From: Maribellus comscasis
GTDB taxonomy: Bacteria; Bacteroidota; Bacteroidia; Bacteroidales; Prolixibacteraceae
Direction of reading: 5' to 3'
Length of the DNA: 64,000 bases
Assembly: GCF_009762775.1 (NCBI RefSeq)
Contig: NZ_CP046401.1
Span: 3,782,001-3,846,000 of the forward strand
Position numbers and translations under genes: made by a program. Shown piece by piece: positions 26,231-35,567 of the stretch. The notes beneath the pieces were generated by a model, which saw nothing but the letters and a program-made list of their open reading frames with translations, was not told the DNA's origin and did not search any database. Each line of letters begins with the position of its first letter. The stretch's first letter is position 1.

Positions 26231-27682
26231 TTATAACATCGGGCTAAAAATGTGTGCCAGCGATTCGCGGAATTTTTTATGCCACGGGCGCTGTTGCCAC
26301 TCTTCCAATGTTATTTCATAGCTGTTTTTTAAATCAACAGTAAAGGTTTTTTCAAGTTCTGCTGTAAACTCCTCATCGTAAATAAAAGCATTTACCTCAA
26401 AATTGGTTTCCAGGCTTCGGAAATCGAGGTTGGTGGTTCCCACGCTTGAAAAAACATCATCAACAATAATGTATTTGCTATGGATAAATCCGGCCTCGTA
26501 AAAAAATATCCGGATTCCTGCCTCCATTAATTCTTCTACATAAGAAAATGAACACCAGCGTGGAATTATCGCATCCGATTTTTTAGGGATGATAATCCGA
26601 ACATCGACATTACTTAATGAAGTCATCTTTAGTGCGGAAACAATATTGGGTGGTGGCATCAAATAAGGAGTAACAATATAAACCCGCTTCCGGGCATTGG
26701 TAATGGCCGCAAAAAATGCCTGGCCGATGTTTTCCCAATCAGAGTCGGGGCCACTGGCCGAAATCTGTACAGCAGTTCCGGGAGCTTCGGAAAAAGCAGG
26801 AAAATATTTTCGCCCGTTTATATTTTCATTGATTACAAAATACCAGTCGGCAGCAAAAACAACCTGTAAACAGGCCACAGCGTCACCTTCCAGTTGCAAG
26901 TGTGTGTCGCGCCAGGGACCAATTTTTTTAATTCCCTCGATGTATCGATCGGCCACATTTATTCCCCCTGTAAAACCAATTTTCCCGTCAACTATAACAA
27001 TTTTCCGGTGGTTTCTGAAGTTGACCTGCGAGGTGAGACGCGGAAAATGAACTTCCATAAACGGATAAATTTCCACTCCGTTTTTTCTAAATTCTTCAAT
27101 GTTTTTATTTCCCAGCCCCCAGCTTCCAACATCGTCGATTATTATACGAACCTCTACCCCCTGTCTGCTTTTTGCAATCAGTAAATTTTTCAGCCGCCGC
27201 CCGATTTTATCATCGGCAAGAATATAGTACTCCAAATGAATATGATGACTGGCGCTTTGTATCGCTTCAAAAATGGCATCAAAGGTCTGTTCTCCGCCAT
27301 TTAATATTTTTAATTTGTTTCCGGTTGTCAGCAGTGCGCTTGAATTATTCAGAAGCAGGCGAATAATTTTTTCTTTCTCCCGGATTTTTTTATCGAGGTG
27401 CAGATGGGTCTGTTCAAATTCGCGCAATTGTTTCGTTGAAAGTCTCCTGATTTTCCCAAGGCTTTTTATTCCCGACCGCGAAAACAGTTTTCGTTTGCGG
27501 TACTCCTGCCCAAAAATCAGGTAAAAAACTACACCAAAGATGGGAAGCAAAATGAGAACCAAAATCCAGGCTGCAGTTTTAAACGGCGAGCGTTTTTCCC
27601 AAACAATCATTATAGCAACCGGAATCGCAGTGAGAAGAAAAACCAGTGAAAAGATTCGCCAAAATTCACTCCACTCAATCAT
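26231..27682 (-). CDS. cls: Cardiolipin synthase (phospholipase D family)
   Basis: Makes cardiolipin from two phosphatidylglycerol molecules at the inner membrane. The 483-residue length is normal. Two N-terminal membrane helices (about 10-28 and 36-54) are followed by two PLD domains with complete HKD motifs: FRNHRKIVIVDGKIGFTGG near residue 222 and IHSKYIIVDDVFSSVGTTN near 400. The end RESLAHIFSPML is typical. It is a single gene on the minus strand. A possible -7 box (TAATTTTG, minus strand 27727-27720) lies 38 bases upstream of its start. Confidence 0.96.
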   Translation of the reverse strand: MIEWSEFWRIFSLVFLLTAIPVAIMIVWEKRSPFKTAAWILVLILLPIFGVVFYLIFGQEYRKRKLFSRSGIKSLGKIRRLSTKQLREFEQTHLHLDKKIREKEKIIRLLLNNSSALLTTGNKLKILNGGEQTFDAIFEAIQSASHHIHLEYYILADDKIGRRLKNLLIAKSRQGVEVRIIIDDVGSWGLGNKNIEEFRKNGVEIYPFMEVHFPRLTSQVNFRNHRKIVIVDGKIGFTGGINVADRYIEGIKKIGPWRDTHLQLEGDAVACLQVVFAADWYFVINENINGRKYFPAFSEAPGTAVQISASGPDSDWENIGQAFFAAITNARKRVYIVTPYLMPPPNIVSALKMTSLSNVDVRIIIPKKSDAIIPRWCSFSYVEELMEAGIRIFFYEAGFIHSKYIIVDDVFSSVGTTNLDFRSLETNFEVNAFIYDEEFTAELEKTFTVDLKNSYEITLEEWQQRPWHKKFRESLAHIFSPML

Positions 27683-27780
27683 TGTGTAATTTTCAAAAAA
27701 TTAACAGAATAAATTTCACCAAAATTAATATGAAAAACAATTTTGGTATGGAATTCGTATTAAATAATATTGCAAATTAC

Positions 27781-27788
27781 AAAGGAGG
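27781..27788 (+). promoter_or_regulatory. Unusually strong Shine-Dalgarno for the following lipoprotein gene
   Basis: AAAGGAGG lies five bases before the ATG at 27794. Such full matches are rare in this window, and this one decides the start codon over an in-frame ATG eight codons upstream. Confidence 0.75.
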
Positions 27789-27793
27789 AAAAA

Positions 27794-28210
27794 ATGAAAA
27801 AGATATATTTTGTAATAGGAATTTTAGCTTTTATTGTGGCTTGCTCATCACAAAAAAAGATTGCACATGTGCCACAGGTTGAAAAAGCAGAGATGGCAGA
27901 AGACAGTTTGGAATACGAGCTGGAAACCTTTGATACCAAATTTGAAACCTGGTACCAGTTACATGATAATCCTTCACAATACCGATCGCAACAATATTAC
28001 GAATCGTGGAACAGACAATATGTTTCTGCCTGGAATATAAATGCCATGACGCCCGGCAAAGGCTCATTCTTTGAATCGATTGTAGGATACGATCCGCATG
28101 AAGATTATGGTTTTGAGCTCAACCACGAACTGTTTTATTATTTTCAATATGTTGAAAATGTACTCAGAATCAGAATAATCCCCAATGGTCCGAATGTTGT
28201 CAGGTTTTAA
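27794..28210 (+). CDS. Small conserved lipoprotein, function unknown (DUF6146-like)
   Basis: A 138-residue protein with a lipoprotein signal (MKKIYFVIGILAFIVAC, Cys at 17). The mature part contains ETWYQLHDNPSQYRSQQYYE and WNRQYVSAWN, a Tyr/Trp/Asn-rich pattern that I associate with a conserved Bacteroidota lipoprotein family (possibly DUF6146; this label is from memory). A helical acidic linker (EKAEMAEDSLEYELETFD) follows the lipid anchor. The strong ribosome site fixes the start. Its last 11 bases overlap the end of the convergent ribD. No function is proposed. Confidence 0.75.
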   Translation: MKKIYFVIGILAFIVACSSQKKIAHVPQVEKAEMAEDSLEYELETFDTKFETWYQLHDNPSQYRSQQYYESWNRQYVSAWNINAMTPGKGSFFESIVGYDPHEDYGFELNHELFYYFQYVENVLRIRIIPNGPNVVRF

Positions 28211-29252
28211 TCCTGTTTTTTAAAATATACAACCAGTCGTTGTCCAACTGCTCTGCGGCCATCAGTTTTCCATCAATTTGCGGTGCTTTTACACCTTTTG
28301 AAAAAAACTTGTTCCCGGTGAAAATATGAGCTTCGTCCCATAAGTTTTCGATAATAAAACTTTGTAGCAACCGGTGCCCGCCTTCCACAATAACCGACAA
28401 AATATTCTTTTTGTACAGTTGATAAAGAATTTCCTGTATCAGGTTCTGGGTGTCGTTCAATTTTGTGTAAGTCAGGTTGTTGTCTTCTTTGTCTTGTAGA
28501 ATATTAAATACAACTGTCTTTTCTGATTGGTCAAAAATATTTAGTGTTTTGGGAAGTTTCAGTTCGTTGTCAACGACAGCACGCAACGGATTTTTTCCAT
28601 ACCAGTGCCGCACTGTTAAGGAAGGATTATCTTTCTCAGCGGTTTTTCTCCCAACCAAAATAGCGCCTTCCTCAGCCCGTATTTTATGTACGAGCCGAAG
28701 CGCCAGATTGCCGGTAATCCAGGTTGGTTCGCCATAATTTTCAACATTGCGCTCAATATCGATAAAACCATCCTGTGTTTGTGCCCATTTTAAAATTACA
28801 AAAGGTCTTTTCTTTTCGTGAAATGTAAAAAAACGTTTATTGATATCACGGCATTCTTTTTCCAAAACACCAACTTCCACTTCAACACCGGCTTTTTTTA
28901 ATTTTTCTATCCCCTTTCCGGCCACTTCAGCAAACGGATCAACAGTACCAATAATCACTCTGGGGATTCGCTTTCTGACAATTAAATCGGAACAAGGAGG
29001 CGTTAATCCAAAATGTGCACAAGGTTCAAGGGTAACATAAAGTGTGCTTTTGGGGAGTAGTTTCTCATCTTTTACTGCTTGGATAGCATTTACCTCTGCA
29101 TGGGCATCACCGTATTTCTGATGAAAACCTTCGCCAATGATTTTTCCCTCACAAACAATTACACAACCCACCATTGGATTTGGCGATACTTCACCGATTC
29201 CCAGTTGGGCAAGCTCCAAGGCGCGGAGCATGTATTTTTTGTTCACATTCAT
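28200..29252 (-). CDS. ribD: Bifunctional riboflavin biosynthesis deaminase/reductase
   Basis: RibD carries out the second and third steps of riboflavin synthesis: deamination of the diaminopyrimidine and reduction of the ribosyl side chain. The N-terminal deaminase has the zinc site HAEVNAIQAV near residue 49 and TLEPCAHFGLTPPCSDLI near 74. The reductase domain follows from about residue 150, with FVILKWAQTQDGFID, WITGNLA and SVIVEGGHRLLQSFI. The 350-residue length is normal. It is divergent from prmC across 41 bases, with a good promoter candidate reading from inside the prmC start. No other rib gene but ribF (2 kb away) is seen. Confidence 0.97.
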   Translation of the reverse strand: MNVNKKYMLRALELAQLGIGEVSPNPMVGCVIVCEGKIIGEGFHQKYGDAHAEVNAIQAVKDEKLLPKSTLYVTLEPCAHFGLTPPCSDLIVRKRIPRVIIGTVDPFAEVAGKGIEKLKKAGVEVEVGVLEKECRDINKRFFTFHEKKRPFVILKWAQTQDGFIDIERNVENYGEPTWITGNLALRLVHKIRAEEGAILVGRKTAEKDNPSLTVRHWYGKNPLRAVVDNELKLPKTLNIFDQSEKTVVFNILQDKEDNNLTYTKLNDTQNLIQEILYQLYKKNILSVIVEGGHRLLQSFIIENLWDEAHIFTGNKFFSKGVKAPQIDGKLMAAEQLDNDWLYILKNRIKT

Positions 29253-29266
29253 TCAAAGAGAAAAAT

Positions 29267-29274
29267 TAACTTTG
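29267..29274 (+). promoter_or_regulatory. Possible -7 promoter element for prmC
   Basis: TAACTTTG fits TAnnTTTG 19 bases before the prmC ATG. The nearest TTTG upstream (29238-29241) is 25 bases away. Confidence 0.3.
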
Positions 29275-29280
29275 TCGTGT

Positions 29281-29311
29281 CAAAAATAACATAATGCAGT
29301 CGCTTATTCAA
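29281..29311 (-). promoter_or_regulatory. Promoter of ribD
   Basis: On the minus strand TTG (29311-29309), 20 bases, then TATTTTTG (29288-29281) fits the Bacteroidota promoter at ideal spacing. The -33 part lies inside the first codons of prmC, so the two divergent genes could interfere. Confidence 0.45.
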
Positions 29312-30133
29312 TATATCGAAAAAGAATTAAAGGGTTTGTACCCGGCGGAGGAAATCAGAAGTTTTATCCGTCTGATTTTTGAGCAGGTTTGTGAATTGAA
29401 TTACACTCAATTGCTGCTTAGTCGCGATAGAATTCTCAGCCAGGAAAAAAAAGAGAAGATGGAAGAAATTGTAAAACGATTAAAGACTTTTGAACCGATT
29501 CAATATATTTTGGGCGAAACGGAATTTTACGGACTTCAGTTAAAAGTAAATACCGCTGTTTTGATTCCCCGCCCGGAAACAGAAGAGTTGGTGCAATGGA
29601 TTTTGCAAACAAATCAGCTAAAGTCGCCGGTTATTCTGGATGTAGGAACCGGAAGCGGATGTATTGCACTGGCTTTGAAAAAGGAACTGCCCGCAGCAGT
29701 TCTTACAGCAATTGATATTTCTGAAACAGCATTGGAAAACGCAAAGGAGAATGCAAAAACAAACCGGCTTGATATCCAACTTTTGAATGGTGATATTTTA
29801 AACTGGGAAGGGCAAAGGTGGGAACAGTATGATGTTATTGTCAGCAACCCGCCTTATGTCAGAACAATGGAAAAAGAGACAATGCAAGCCAATGTTTTGG
29901 ATTACGAACCTGAACTGGCACTTTTTGTATCCGATTCTGATCCGCTTGTTTTTTACAGAAGAATAGGAGAGTTTTCCTGGGAAAACTTAAGAAAAGATGG
30001 TTTTCTTTTTTTTGAGATTAATGAAAATTTGGGGATGGAAATGGCTGAATTGTTATCCGCACAGGGATTCAGAAATGTTGAGATAAAAAAAGATATTCGC
30101 GGGAAAGAGCGAATGCTTTGTTGTCAGAGGTAA
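29294..30133 (+). CDS. prmC: Peptide chain release factor N5-glutamine methyltransferase
   Basis: PrmC methylates the Gln of the GGQ motif in release factors RF1 and RF2. It has an N-terminal helical domain (about 1-75) that recognises the factor, then a Rossmann methyltransferase. ILDVGTGSGCIALAL near residue 114 is the SAM-binding motif I, and VSNPPYV near 185 is the catalytic NPPY that binds the glutamine amide. FQYILGETEFYG-like text (PIQYILGETEFYG) and LIPRPETEELVQW are family hallmarks. The 279-residue length is normal. The small hairpin after its stop (about 30131-30156) is a weak terminator candidate. Confidence 0.96.
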   Translation: MQSLIQYIEKELKGLYPAEEIRSFIRLIFEQVCELNYTQLLLSRDRILSQEKKEKMEEIVKRLKTFEPIQYILGETEFYGLQLKVNTAVLIPRPETEELVQWILQTNQLKSPVILDVGTGSGCIALALKKELPAAVLTAIDISETALENAKENAKTNRLDIQLLNGDILNWEGQRWEQYDVIVSNPPYVRTMEKETMQANVLDYEPELALFVSDSDPLVFYRRIGEFSWENLRKDGFLFFEINENLGMEMAELLSAQGFRNVEIKKDIRGKERMLCCQR

Positions 30134-30247
30134 AAGCTGTCCTTGTATGCTTTTCTTTTTGTCATTTGTTAATAACTGAATAAACAATCTTTCTGAAAAT
30201 GGCAGGATTTTCCTATCTTGCATTCAAAGCGAAGACAGTTAGGAGAA

Positions 30248-31306
30248 GTGAAGAAGACACTCAGGTATATATTAACAGGGCTAAATATTTTAGCTGTAGT
30301 TTGTTTGTTGGTATCGTATTTATCTATCTATATTCCACCCGATAAGTGGTGGATTCCGTCATTTTTTGGTTTAGCCTATCCTTTTATTCTTACAGCAAAT
30401 ATTTTCTTTATTGTTCTTTGGTTGTTGATAAAGCCCAGAAACATGCTTGTTTCATTGGTCGCCATTTTCATTGGCTGGGGCTTTGTTTCCCGCTATATTC
30501 AACTAAAAGGGAAAACCATTGAAAAAGGAGATATTAAAGTTTTGTCTTACAATGTGCAATACTTCAATGGTGAAGGGGGCAGCCAGAAAAAAACGGCAAA
30601 TAAAATTGTGGATTTTTTGAAAGAACAAGACGCCGATATCATTTGCCTGCAGGAAGCCCGTTTGCGAAAAAACAGCATATTTAATTTGCCAAATACGGTA
30701 GCAAAACTGGGAACGATAAATCATTACCAGTTTGCACGGTCGAGCACAACTTACGGTTCGGTTACCATGACCCGCTTCCCGATAATAAACATGGGTGAAA
30801 TCCGGTTTGAAAATACAACGAATATGAGTATTTACACTGATGTTTTGATTGGTGAAGATACGGTCAGAATTTTTAATGTTCATTTGCAGTCGTACCAAAT
30901 CGATCCAAACCGATATACTGTAATCGATTCTCCTGATTTTACAGAAGAAGAAAATATACGCGAAATGCGTGAAATCGGCTTAAAGTTTAAAACAGCATTT
31001 CAGTTGCGGGCAGCTCAGGTTCGCGAAATACGAAAACACATTGATGCATCTCCTTATCATGTATTGGTTTGCGGTGATTTTAACGATACACCGGCTTCGT
31101 TTTCATACCAAAAATTACGGGGAAAACTAAAAGATGCATTTGTTGTTTCAGGAAAAGGAATTGGCAGGACATATGTGGGAAAACTACCTTCTTTTCGAAT
31201 TGATAATATTTTTTACAGCACTGGATTTCAGTCGTTTAATTTTAAGACTTATGATTTCAGACTTTCAGATCACTTGCCGGTTTCATGTGAACTGATTAAA
31301 AATTAG
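30248..31306 (+). CDS. Endonuclease/exonuclease/phosphatase family membrane protein
   Basis: A Mg-dependent phosphoesterase-fold protein with three N-terminal membrane helices (about residues 5-90). The catalytic pattern of the EEP fold is visible: LSYNVQYFNG (Asn), CLQEAR (Glu), GDFNDTPASF (Asp, Asn) and LSDHLPV (Asp, His). The GTG at 30248 (MKKTLRYILTGLNIL) is preferred over a TTG ten codons upstream, because relatives start at this helix and TATCTTGC just upstream looks like a -7 promoter box; this start is uncertain. The 352-residue protein could be a lipid or nucleotide phosphatase. It ends tail to tail with ribF, sharing four bases. Confidence 0.85.
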   Translation: MKKTLRYILTGLNILAVVCLLVSYLSIYIPPDKWWIPSFFGLAYPFILTANIFFIVLWLLIKPRNMLVSLVAIFIGWGFVSRYIQLKGKTIEKGDIKVLSYNVQYFNGEGGSQKKTANKIVDFLKEQDADIICLQEARLRKNSIFNLPNTVAKLGTINHYQFARSSTTYGSVTMTRFPIINMGEIRFENTTNMSIYTDVLIGEDTVRIFNVHLQSYQIDPNRYTVIDSPDFTEEENIREMREIGLKFKTAFQLRAAQVREIRKHIDASPYHVLVCGDFNDTPASFSYQKLRGKLKDAFVVSGKGIGRTYVGKLPSFRIDNIFYSTGFQSFNFKTYDFRLSDHLPVSCELIKN

Positions 31307-32241
31307 GATTTTGCAGAAAGTATTTTTAAGGCGGTGATTTTATCTTTTTTGAGTTGTTCGACCAGCGCTTCTACTCCCGGGAATTTTTTTTCTTCCCTGA
31401 TTTTATCGACAAAAGTAAGAGTGGCTTCTTTTTTGTAAATATCCTTTTCAAAGTCAAAAATATTTACTTCAATACTTCTGTTGTCGGCGTTCTGGTTAAA
31501 GGTAGGACGAGTACCAATATTCAACATTCCAGAGTGTTCAATACCTTCCAAAAATATTTTTACCGCGTAAACACCGTAACCGGGGATAAGTTTGTGAATA
31601 TCAGAAGACTCAATGTTTGCTGTAGGAAAACCTATTTGCCGCCCCAGTCGTTTGCCTTCCACTACGGTGCCATGTAAAGTAAATTCGTAGCCCAGGTATT
31701 TATTTGCAGTTTTTACATCTCCTTCTTGTAAGGCTTCTCTTATTTTGGTTGAACTGATATGAATATCATTCAATAACAACGGTTCCAGCTTTTCAATCTC
31801 AAAATTGTATTTTAAGGCGCATTCTTTAAGGTACTCAAAACCACCCTGCCTGTCTTTTCCAAATTTGTGATCGTAACCAACAACCAAACAATGGGTTTTG
31901 ATTTTATCTACCAGAATATGCTTAACAAACTCAGTATAGGTGAGTTCTGAGAATTCCTTTGTAAAGGGATATACAATCAGATGATCAATCCCCAGGCTGG
32001 CAAAAAGTTGTTTTTTTTCTTCGAGGGTAGTTAGCAATCTTAAGTTTGTTTCGTCGGGTTTTGTAACCAGTCGCGGATGAGGATAAAATGTAAAGATTAC
32101 TGTTTCGCCACCATACTTTTTAGCATAGGCTTTTAATCGATCAATTACAATACGGTGACCAAGGTGTACACCATCGAATGTTCCGATGGTAACCACCGGG
32201 TTTTTAGCATTAAATTTTGATAGCTCCTCGTATGTTTTCAC
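31303..32241 (-). CDS. ribF: Bifunctional riboflavin kinase/FAD synthetase
   Basis: RibF phosphorylates riboflavin to FMN and adenylates it to FAD. The N-terminal nucleotidyltransferase half has VTIGTFDGVHLGHR near residue 17 and CLVVGYDHKFGKDRQGG near 117, and ISSTKIREAL matches the ISSTxIR motif. The C-terminal flavokinase half has GRQIGFPTANIE near 206 with the PTAN metal site. The 312-residue length is normal. It is on the minus strand, convergent with the preceding gene (overlapping stops) and divergent from the next lipoprotein gene. No FMN riboswitch is visible near it. Confidence 0.97.
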   Translation of the reverse strand: MKTYEELSKFNAKNPVVTIGTFDGVHLGHRIVIDRLKAYAKKYGGETVIFTFYPHPRLVTKPDETNLRLLTTLEEKKQLFASLGIDHLIVYPFTKEFSELTYTEFVKHILVDKIKTHCLVVGYDHKFGKDRQGGFEYLKECALKYNFEIEKLEPLLLNDIHISSTKIREALQEGDVKTANKYLGYEFTLHGTVVEGKRLGRQIGFPTANIESSDIHKLIPGYGVYAVKIFLEGIEHSGMLNIGTRPTFNQNADNRSIEVNIFDFEKDIYKKEATLTFVDKIREEKKFPGVEALVEQLKKDKITALKILSAKS

Positions 32242-32411
32242 CTGCTTTTAGATTGAATACTGACGAACATAAACTTTTTTCCTGAAAAGACTGCAAAAAT
32301 GGAATAAAAAAAAGGAATTAAAATGGAATTGTTTAAAATATGTTATTTTCTGCAAATGTTATTTTAGGTATACCGGAAAATGTTAATTTTACGGGCTTTA
32401 ATTTGTACAGT

Positions 32412-33569
32412 ATGAAGATTTTCAGATTTTTAGTAATTATTGTTTTAGTAGCATTGGTTTTTAACGCTTGTAAAAAGAGCAATGAATTTGTTGTTAGCGG
32501 GAAGATTACACATGCTGAAGATAGAACAATTTACCTGGAAGAACTGCTGGTATCTGGTACAAAACCGGTGGATTCGATGAAAATTGGAAGCAACGGGGAA
32601 TTTAAGTTCAAAGGAGAAACCAGTTTACCAACTTACTATTTATTAAAATTTGATGTGGGAAAACACATTACTCTTTTGATTGATTCCGCTGAACAGATTA
32701 ATGTTGAAGCAGATTTTGCCAATTTCTCATACGAATATAATGTTGAGGGATCTTCCGGTTCAAAGTTAGTTAAAGATTTAGCTACGCATTTAAACCGCAC
32801 GATTGAAAAACTTGATTCATTGCGCTCGTTAAACGATATGTATGTTGGAAACCCGGATTATGAAAACCTTAAGGCACAGTGGGATGAAGAATATAGTCAG
32901 GTTGTTCAGGAACAAGTTGATTATTCAACGAAGTTTGTAATGGATAACCCATTTTCAATGGCCAGTGTTTTGGCTTTATATCAAACATTTGACAACAGGC
33001 AGAGTTTTGTAATCAACGATTTACAAACCATGCGTGTGGCAGCCTCCGCCTTAAATTCTATTTATCCAAACTCGGGGCATGTAAAAGCGCTTTATGCCAA
33101 TACGCTGCAAATTCTTAAAAATGAGGAAAACCGGAAAATGCAGCGTTTTATCCAGGAAAACGGACAAAACAGCCCTGAAATCATTTTGCCGGATCCGAAT
33201 GGAAAAGAAATTGCACTTTCTTCGCTTCAGGGGAAACTTGTATTGTTGCATTTCTGGGCGGCTGAAGATCGGGCTTCACGTGTCTTAAATCCCGCCCTGG
33301 TTGAGGCATACCAGAAATATAAAAATAAAGGATTCGAAATTTACCAGGTAAGTCTGGATAACAACCGGATTGAATGGGTGGATGCCATCGATCAGGATAA
33401 TTTGGGCTGGATAAACGTAGGAGATATGAAAGGATGTGCACAAGCTGTGCAAACCTATAACATTCAAACTGTTCCTTACAATTATTTACTCGATAAAGAT
33501 GGGGTTGTAATCGCACAAAATTTAAAAGGTCCGGGCTTGGACAGGGCACTTTCAAAAATTTTAAATTAA
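32412..33569 (+). CDS. TlpA-like lipoprotein with DUF4369 domain, lacking the CxxC pair
   Basis: A 385-residue lipoprotein (lipobox FNAC, Cys near 19). Residues about 25-120 form the DUF4369 beta domain (FVVSGKITHAEDRTIYLEELL), then a helical segment, then a C-terminal TlpA/AhpC-TSA thioredoxin fold from about 255 (PEIILPDPNGKEIALSSLQGKLVLLHFWA). Where thioredoxin-like reductases have WAxxCxxC, this protein has WAAEDRASR, so both redox cysteines are missing. The cis-Pro region TVPYNYLLDKDG is retained. It is therefore unlikely to be a thiol reductase and may bind or signal. The ATG at 32412 is chosen because it begins the signal peptide. It is divergent from ribF. Confidence 0.88.
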   Translation: MKIFRFLVIIVLVALVFNACKKSNEFVVSGKITHAEDRTIYLEELLVSGTKPVDSMKIGSNGEFKFKGETSLPTYYLLKFDVGKHITLLIDSAEQINVEADFANFSYEYNVEGSSGSKLVKDLATHLNRTIEKLDSLRSLNDMYVGNPDYENLKAQWDEEYSQVVQEQVDYSTKFVMDNPFSMASVLALYQTFDNRQSFVINDLQTMRVAASALNSIYPNSGHVKALYANTLQILKNEENRKMQRFIQENGQNSPEIILPDPNGKEIALSSLQGKLVLLHFWAAEDRASRVLNPALVEAYQKYKNKGFEIYQVSLDNNRIEWVDAIDQDNLGWINVGDMKGCAQAVQTYNIQTVPYNYLLDKDGVVIAQNLKGPGLDRALSKILN

Positions 33570-33621
33570 TGCAAACCGACAACCTGTTCAAACAACGGGT
33601 TTCAACATAAAATCAAAAAGA

Positions 33622-34377
33622 TTGCCGGGAAAAAAGAAAATATATTTTGTGTCCGATGTCCATTTGGGTGCGCCGGCTCTGAAAAATAACCGGGAACGCG
33701 AAATGATCTTTGTCCGGTGGCTTGATGAAATCAAGGAGGATGTTTCAGAGCTTTACCTCCTTGGCGATATTTTTGACTTCTGGTATGAATACAGTAAGGT
33801 TGTTCCTCGCGGTTTTACAAGAGTTCTGGGACGGATAGCTGATTTGACAGATCGGGGAATCCCGGTACATTTTTTTACCGGAAACCACGATGTTTGGGTT
33901 TTTGATTATCTGCCCGAAGAAACGGGGGTAATTTTACACAGAAACGAATTTATAGCACAAATCAACGGAAAGAAATTTTATCTCGCACATGGAGATGGGC
34001 TAGACGCCACAGACAGAGGTTATTATATTCTGAAGAAAATATTTACAAATAAAACCCTGCAGTGGTTATTTTCCAGGATACATCCCAATTTTGCTCTTTT
34101 ACTTGCACATAAATGGTCGAAATCGAGCAGGCTTGCAAAAATGGGTTTGGAAGAAGAATTTAAGGTTAAGAATGACGAAATGTATAAATTCGCGGAAAGA
34201 TTTTTACAGAAGGAGTCCACAGATTATTTTATCTTTGGACATCGTCATCAACTGGTGAATGTAAAAATGGACAGCAACACCCGGTTTATATTATTGGGCG
34301 ATTGGATTAATAATTATTCCTACGGGGTTTTTGATGGCGAAACTTTTGAATTAAAGAAATACAAGGAACTTGCTTAA
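33622..34377 (+). CDS. lpxH: UDP-2,3-diacylglucosamine diphosphatase (LpxH-type metallophosphoesterase)
   Basis: LpxH hydrolyses UDP-2,3-diacylglucosamine to lipid X in lipid A synthesis at the inner membrane face. The calcineurin-like metal sites are complete: SDVHLGA near residue 10, GDIFDFWYEY near 48, GNHD near 91, AHGDG near 122 and FGHRH near 200. The 251-residue length is right. The start appears to be TTG at 33622, since no in-frame ATG precedes the first metal motif; the ATG at 33569 is in another frame. It runs by eight bases into the region upstream of the KAS III gene. lpxK is 14 kb away, not in the same operon. Confidence 0.9.
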   Translation: MPGKKKIYFVSDVHLGAPALKNNREREMIFVRWLDEIKEDVSELYLLGDIFDFWYEYSKVVPRGFTRVLGRIADLTDRGIPVHFFTGNHDVWVFDYLPEETGVILHRNEFIAQINGKKFYLAHGDGLDATDRGYYILKKIFTNKTLQWLFSRIHPNFALLLAHKWSKSSRLAKMGLEEEFKVKNDEMYKFAERFLQKESTDYFIFGHRHQLVNVKMDSNTRFILLGDWINNYSYGVFDGETFELKKYKELA

Positions 34378-34399
34378 AGCAAAGTTGAAGAAGGATATT

Positions 34400-35482
34400 A
34401 TGACAAAAGAAATTTATACCAGAATTATTGGCACAGGAAGTTATCTTCCTCCCAGAATAATAAAAAACAGTCATTTTTTAAATAACAAATTTTACGATCT
34501 TTCATCAAAGAAATTACTTGAAAAACCGAATGAAGAAATCATTCAAAAATTTAAAGAAATTACCAATATTGAAGAAAGACGTTATGTTGCGGAAGACCAA
34601 GTGACTTCAGATGTTGCAGCTTTGGCTATAAAGGATGCCTGCAAATCGGCTGAGATAAATGAGGAAAGTCTTGATTTTATAATTGTAGCACATAATTTTG
34701 GCGATATTCTTGAAGGAAATATCAGAACTGATGTTTTGCCGGCTCTGGCAAACAAAGTGAAGATGAAACTTCACATTAAAAATCCTTCGTGTATGGCGCA
34801 CGACGTCGTTTCAGGTTGCCCGGGCTGGACGCAGGGAATGATAATTGCAGATGCATACATTAAAAGTGGTTTTATGAAGCGTGGAGTTGTTGTGGGCGCT
34901 GATGTGCTTTCTCGTATTTCTGATCCTCACGACCGCGATTCAATGATTTATGCAGACGGTGCCGGTGCAACCATTGTTGAGGCGGTAGAAAGTGAAGAAC
35001 CAACAGGTATTTTATCTCATTCAAGTCGTTCTGATTCGGTGAGTTATGCAAACCTGCTCACGCTAGGTCCCTCAAGCAATCCTGACTTTGAAGGAAATGA
35101 ATTGTTTATAAAAATGGCCGGGCATAAGTTATACATTTACGCCATCAACAATGTCCCGGGAGTAGTTCGGGAAAGTATCGAAAATGCCGGACTGGATTTA
35201 AGTGATATCAAAAAAGTATTTATCCATCAAGCCAATGAAAAAATGGATGAAGCGATTTTGAATGGCGTTTTCAAACTGTATCGTGAAAAGCATATACCTG
35301 AGGGAATTATGCCGATGAGCATCCGTAAACTGGGGAACTCTTCAACGGCTACAGTGCCAACAGTAATTGATTTGGTTTTAAAAGGAAAAATGGAAGGACA
35401 GGAAATAAACCCGGGCGATCACTGTATTATTTGTTCTGTTGGAGCCGGAATGAATATAAATTCCATTGTTTATAAGTGGTAA
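34400..35482 (+). CDS. 3-oxoacyl-ACP synthase III family protein
   Basis: A ketoacyl synthase III (FabH-like) condensing enzyme of 360 residues. The Cys-His-Asn triad is intact: C140 in VVSGCPGW, H276 in FIHQAN, and N313 in LGNSSTATVP. GADVLSRISDPHDRDSMIYADGAGA is the usual dimer/active-site strand. The ATG at 34400 follows AAGGA and is chosen over an in-frame upstream codon at 34370. Differences from housekeeping FabH (for example the long N-terminal insert before residue 60) suggest a FabH-like paralogue, perhaps for special fatty acids or polyketide-like lipids. It ends at a clear terminator. Confidence 0.88.
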   Translation: MTKEIYTRIIGTGSYLPPRIIKNSHFLNNKFYDLSSKKLLEKPNEEIIQKFKEITNIEERRYVAEDQVTSDVAALAIKDACKSAEINEESLDFIIVAHNFGDILEGNIRTDVLPALANKVKMKLHIKNPSCMAHDVVSGCPGWTQGMIIADAYIKSGFMKRGVVVGADVLSRISDPHDRDSMIYADGAGATIVEAVESEEPTGILSHSSRSDSVSYANLLTLGPSSNPDFEGNELFIKMAGHKLYIYAINNVPGVVRESIENAGLDLSDIKKVFIHQANEKMDEAILNGVFKLYREKHIPEGIMPMSIRKLGNSSTATVPTVIDLVLKGKMEGQEINPGDHCIICSVGAGMNINSIVYKW

Positions 35483-35509
35483 ACTTTTCTGTCTGCAAAA
35501 ATATCTTAT

Positions 35510-35547
35510 AACTGGTACGTTTTAGTTAAATTGTACCAGTTTTTTTA
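35510..35547 (+). terminator. Terminator after the KAS III gene
   Basis: AACTGGTAC (35510-35518) pairs with GTACCAGTT (35533-35541) around a 14-base loop, and is followed by a run of T residues. Confidence 0.85.
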
Positions 35548-35567
35548 TGCCTTAAATTAAAATCTAA

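Noticed and set aside
29253..29293. Search for an FMN riboswitch before ribD
   Set aside because: The intergenic space is only 41 bases and lacks the FMN aptamer blocks.
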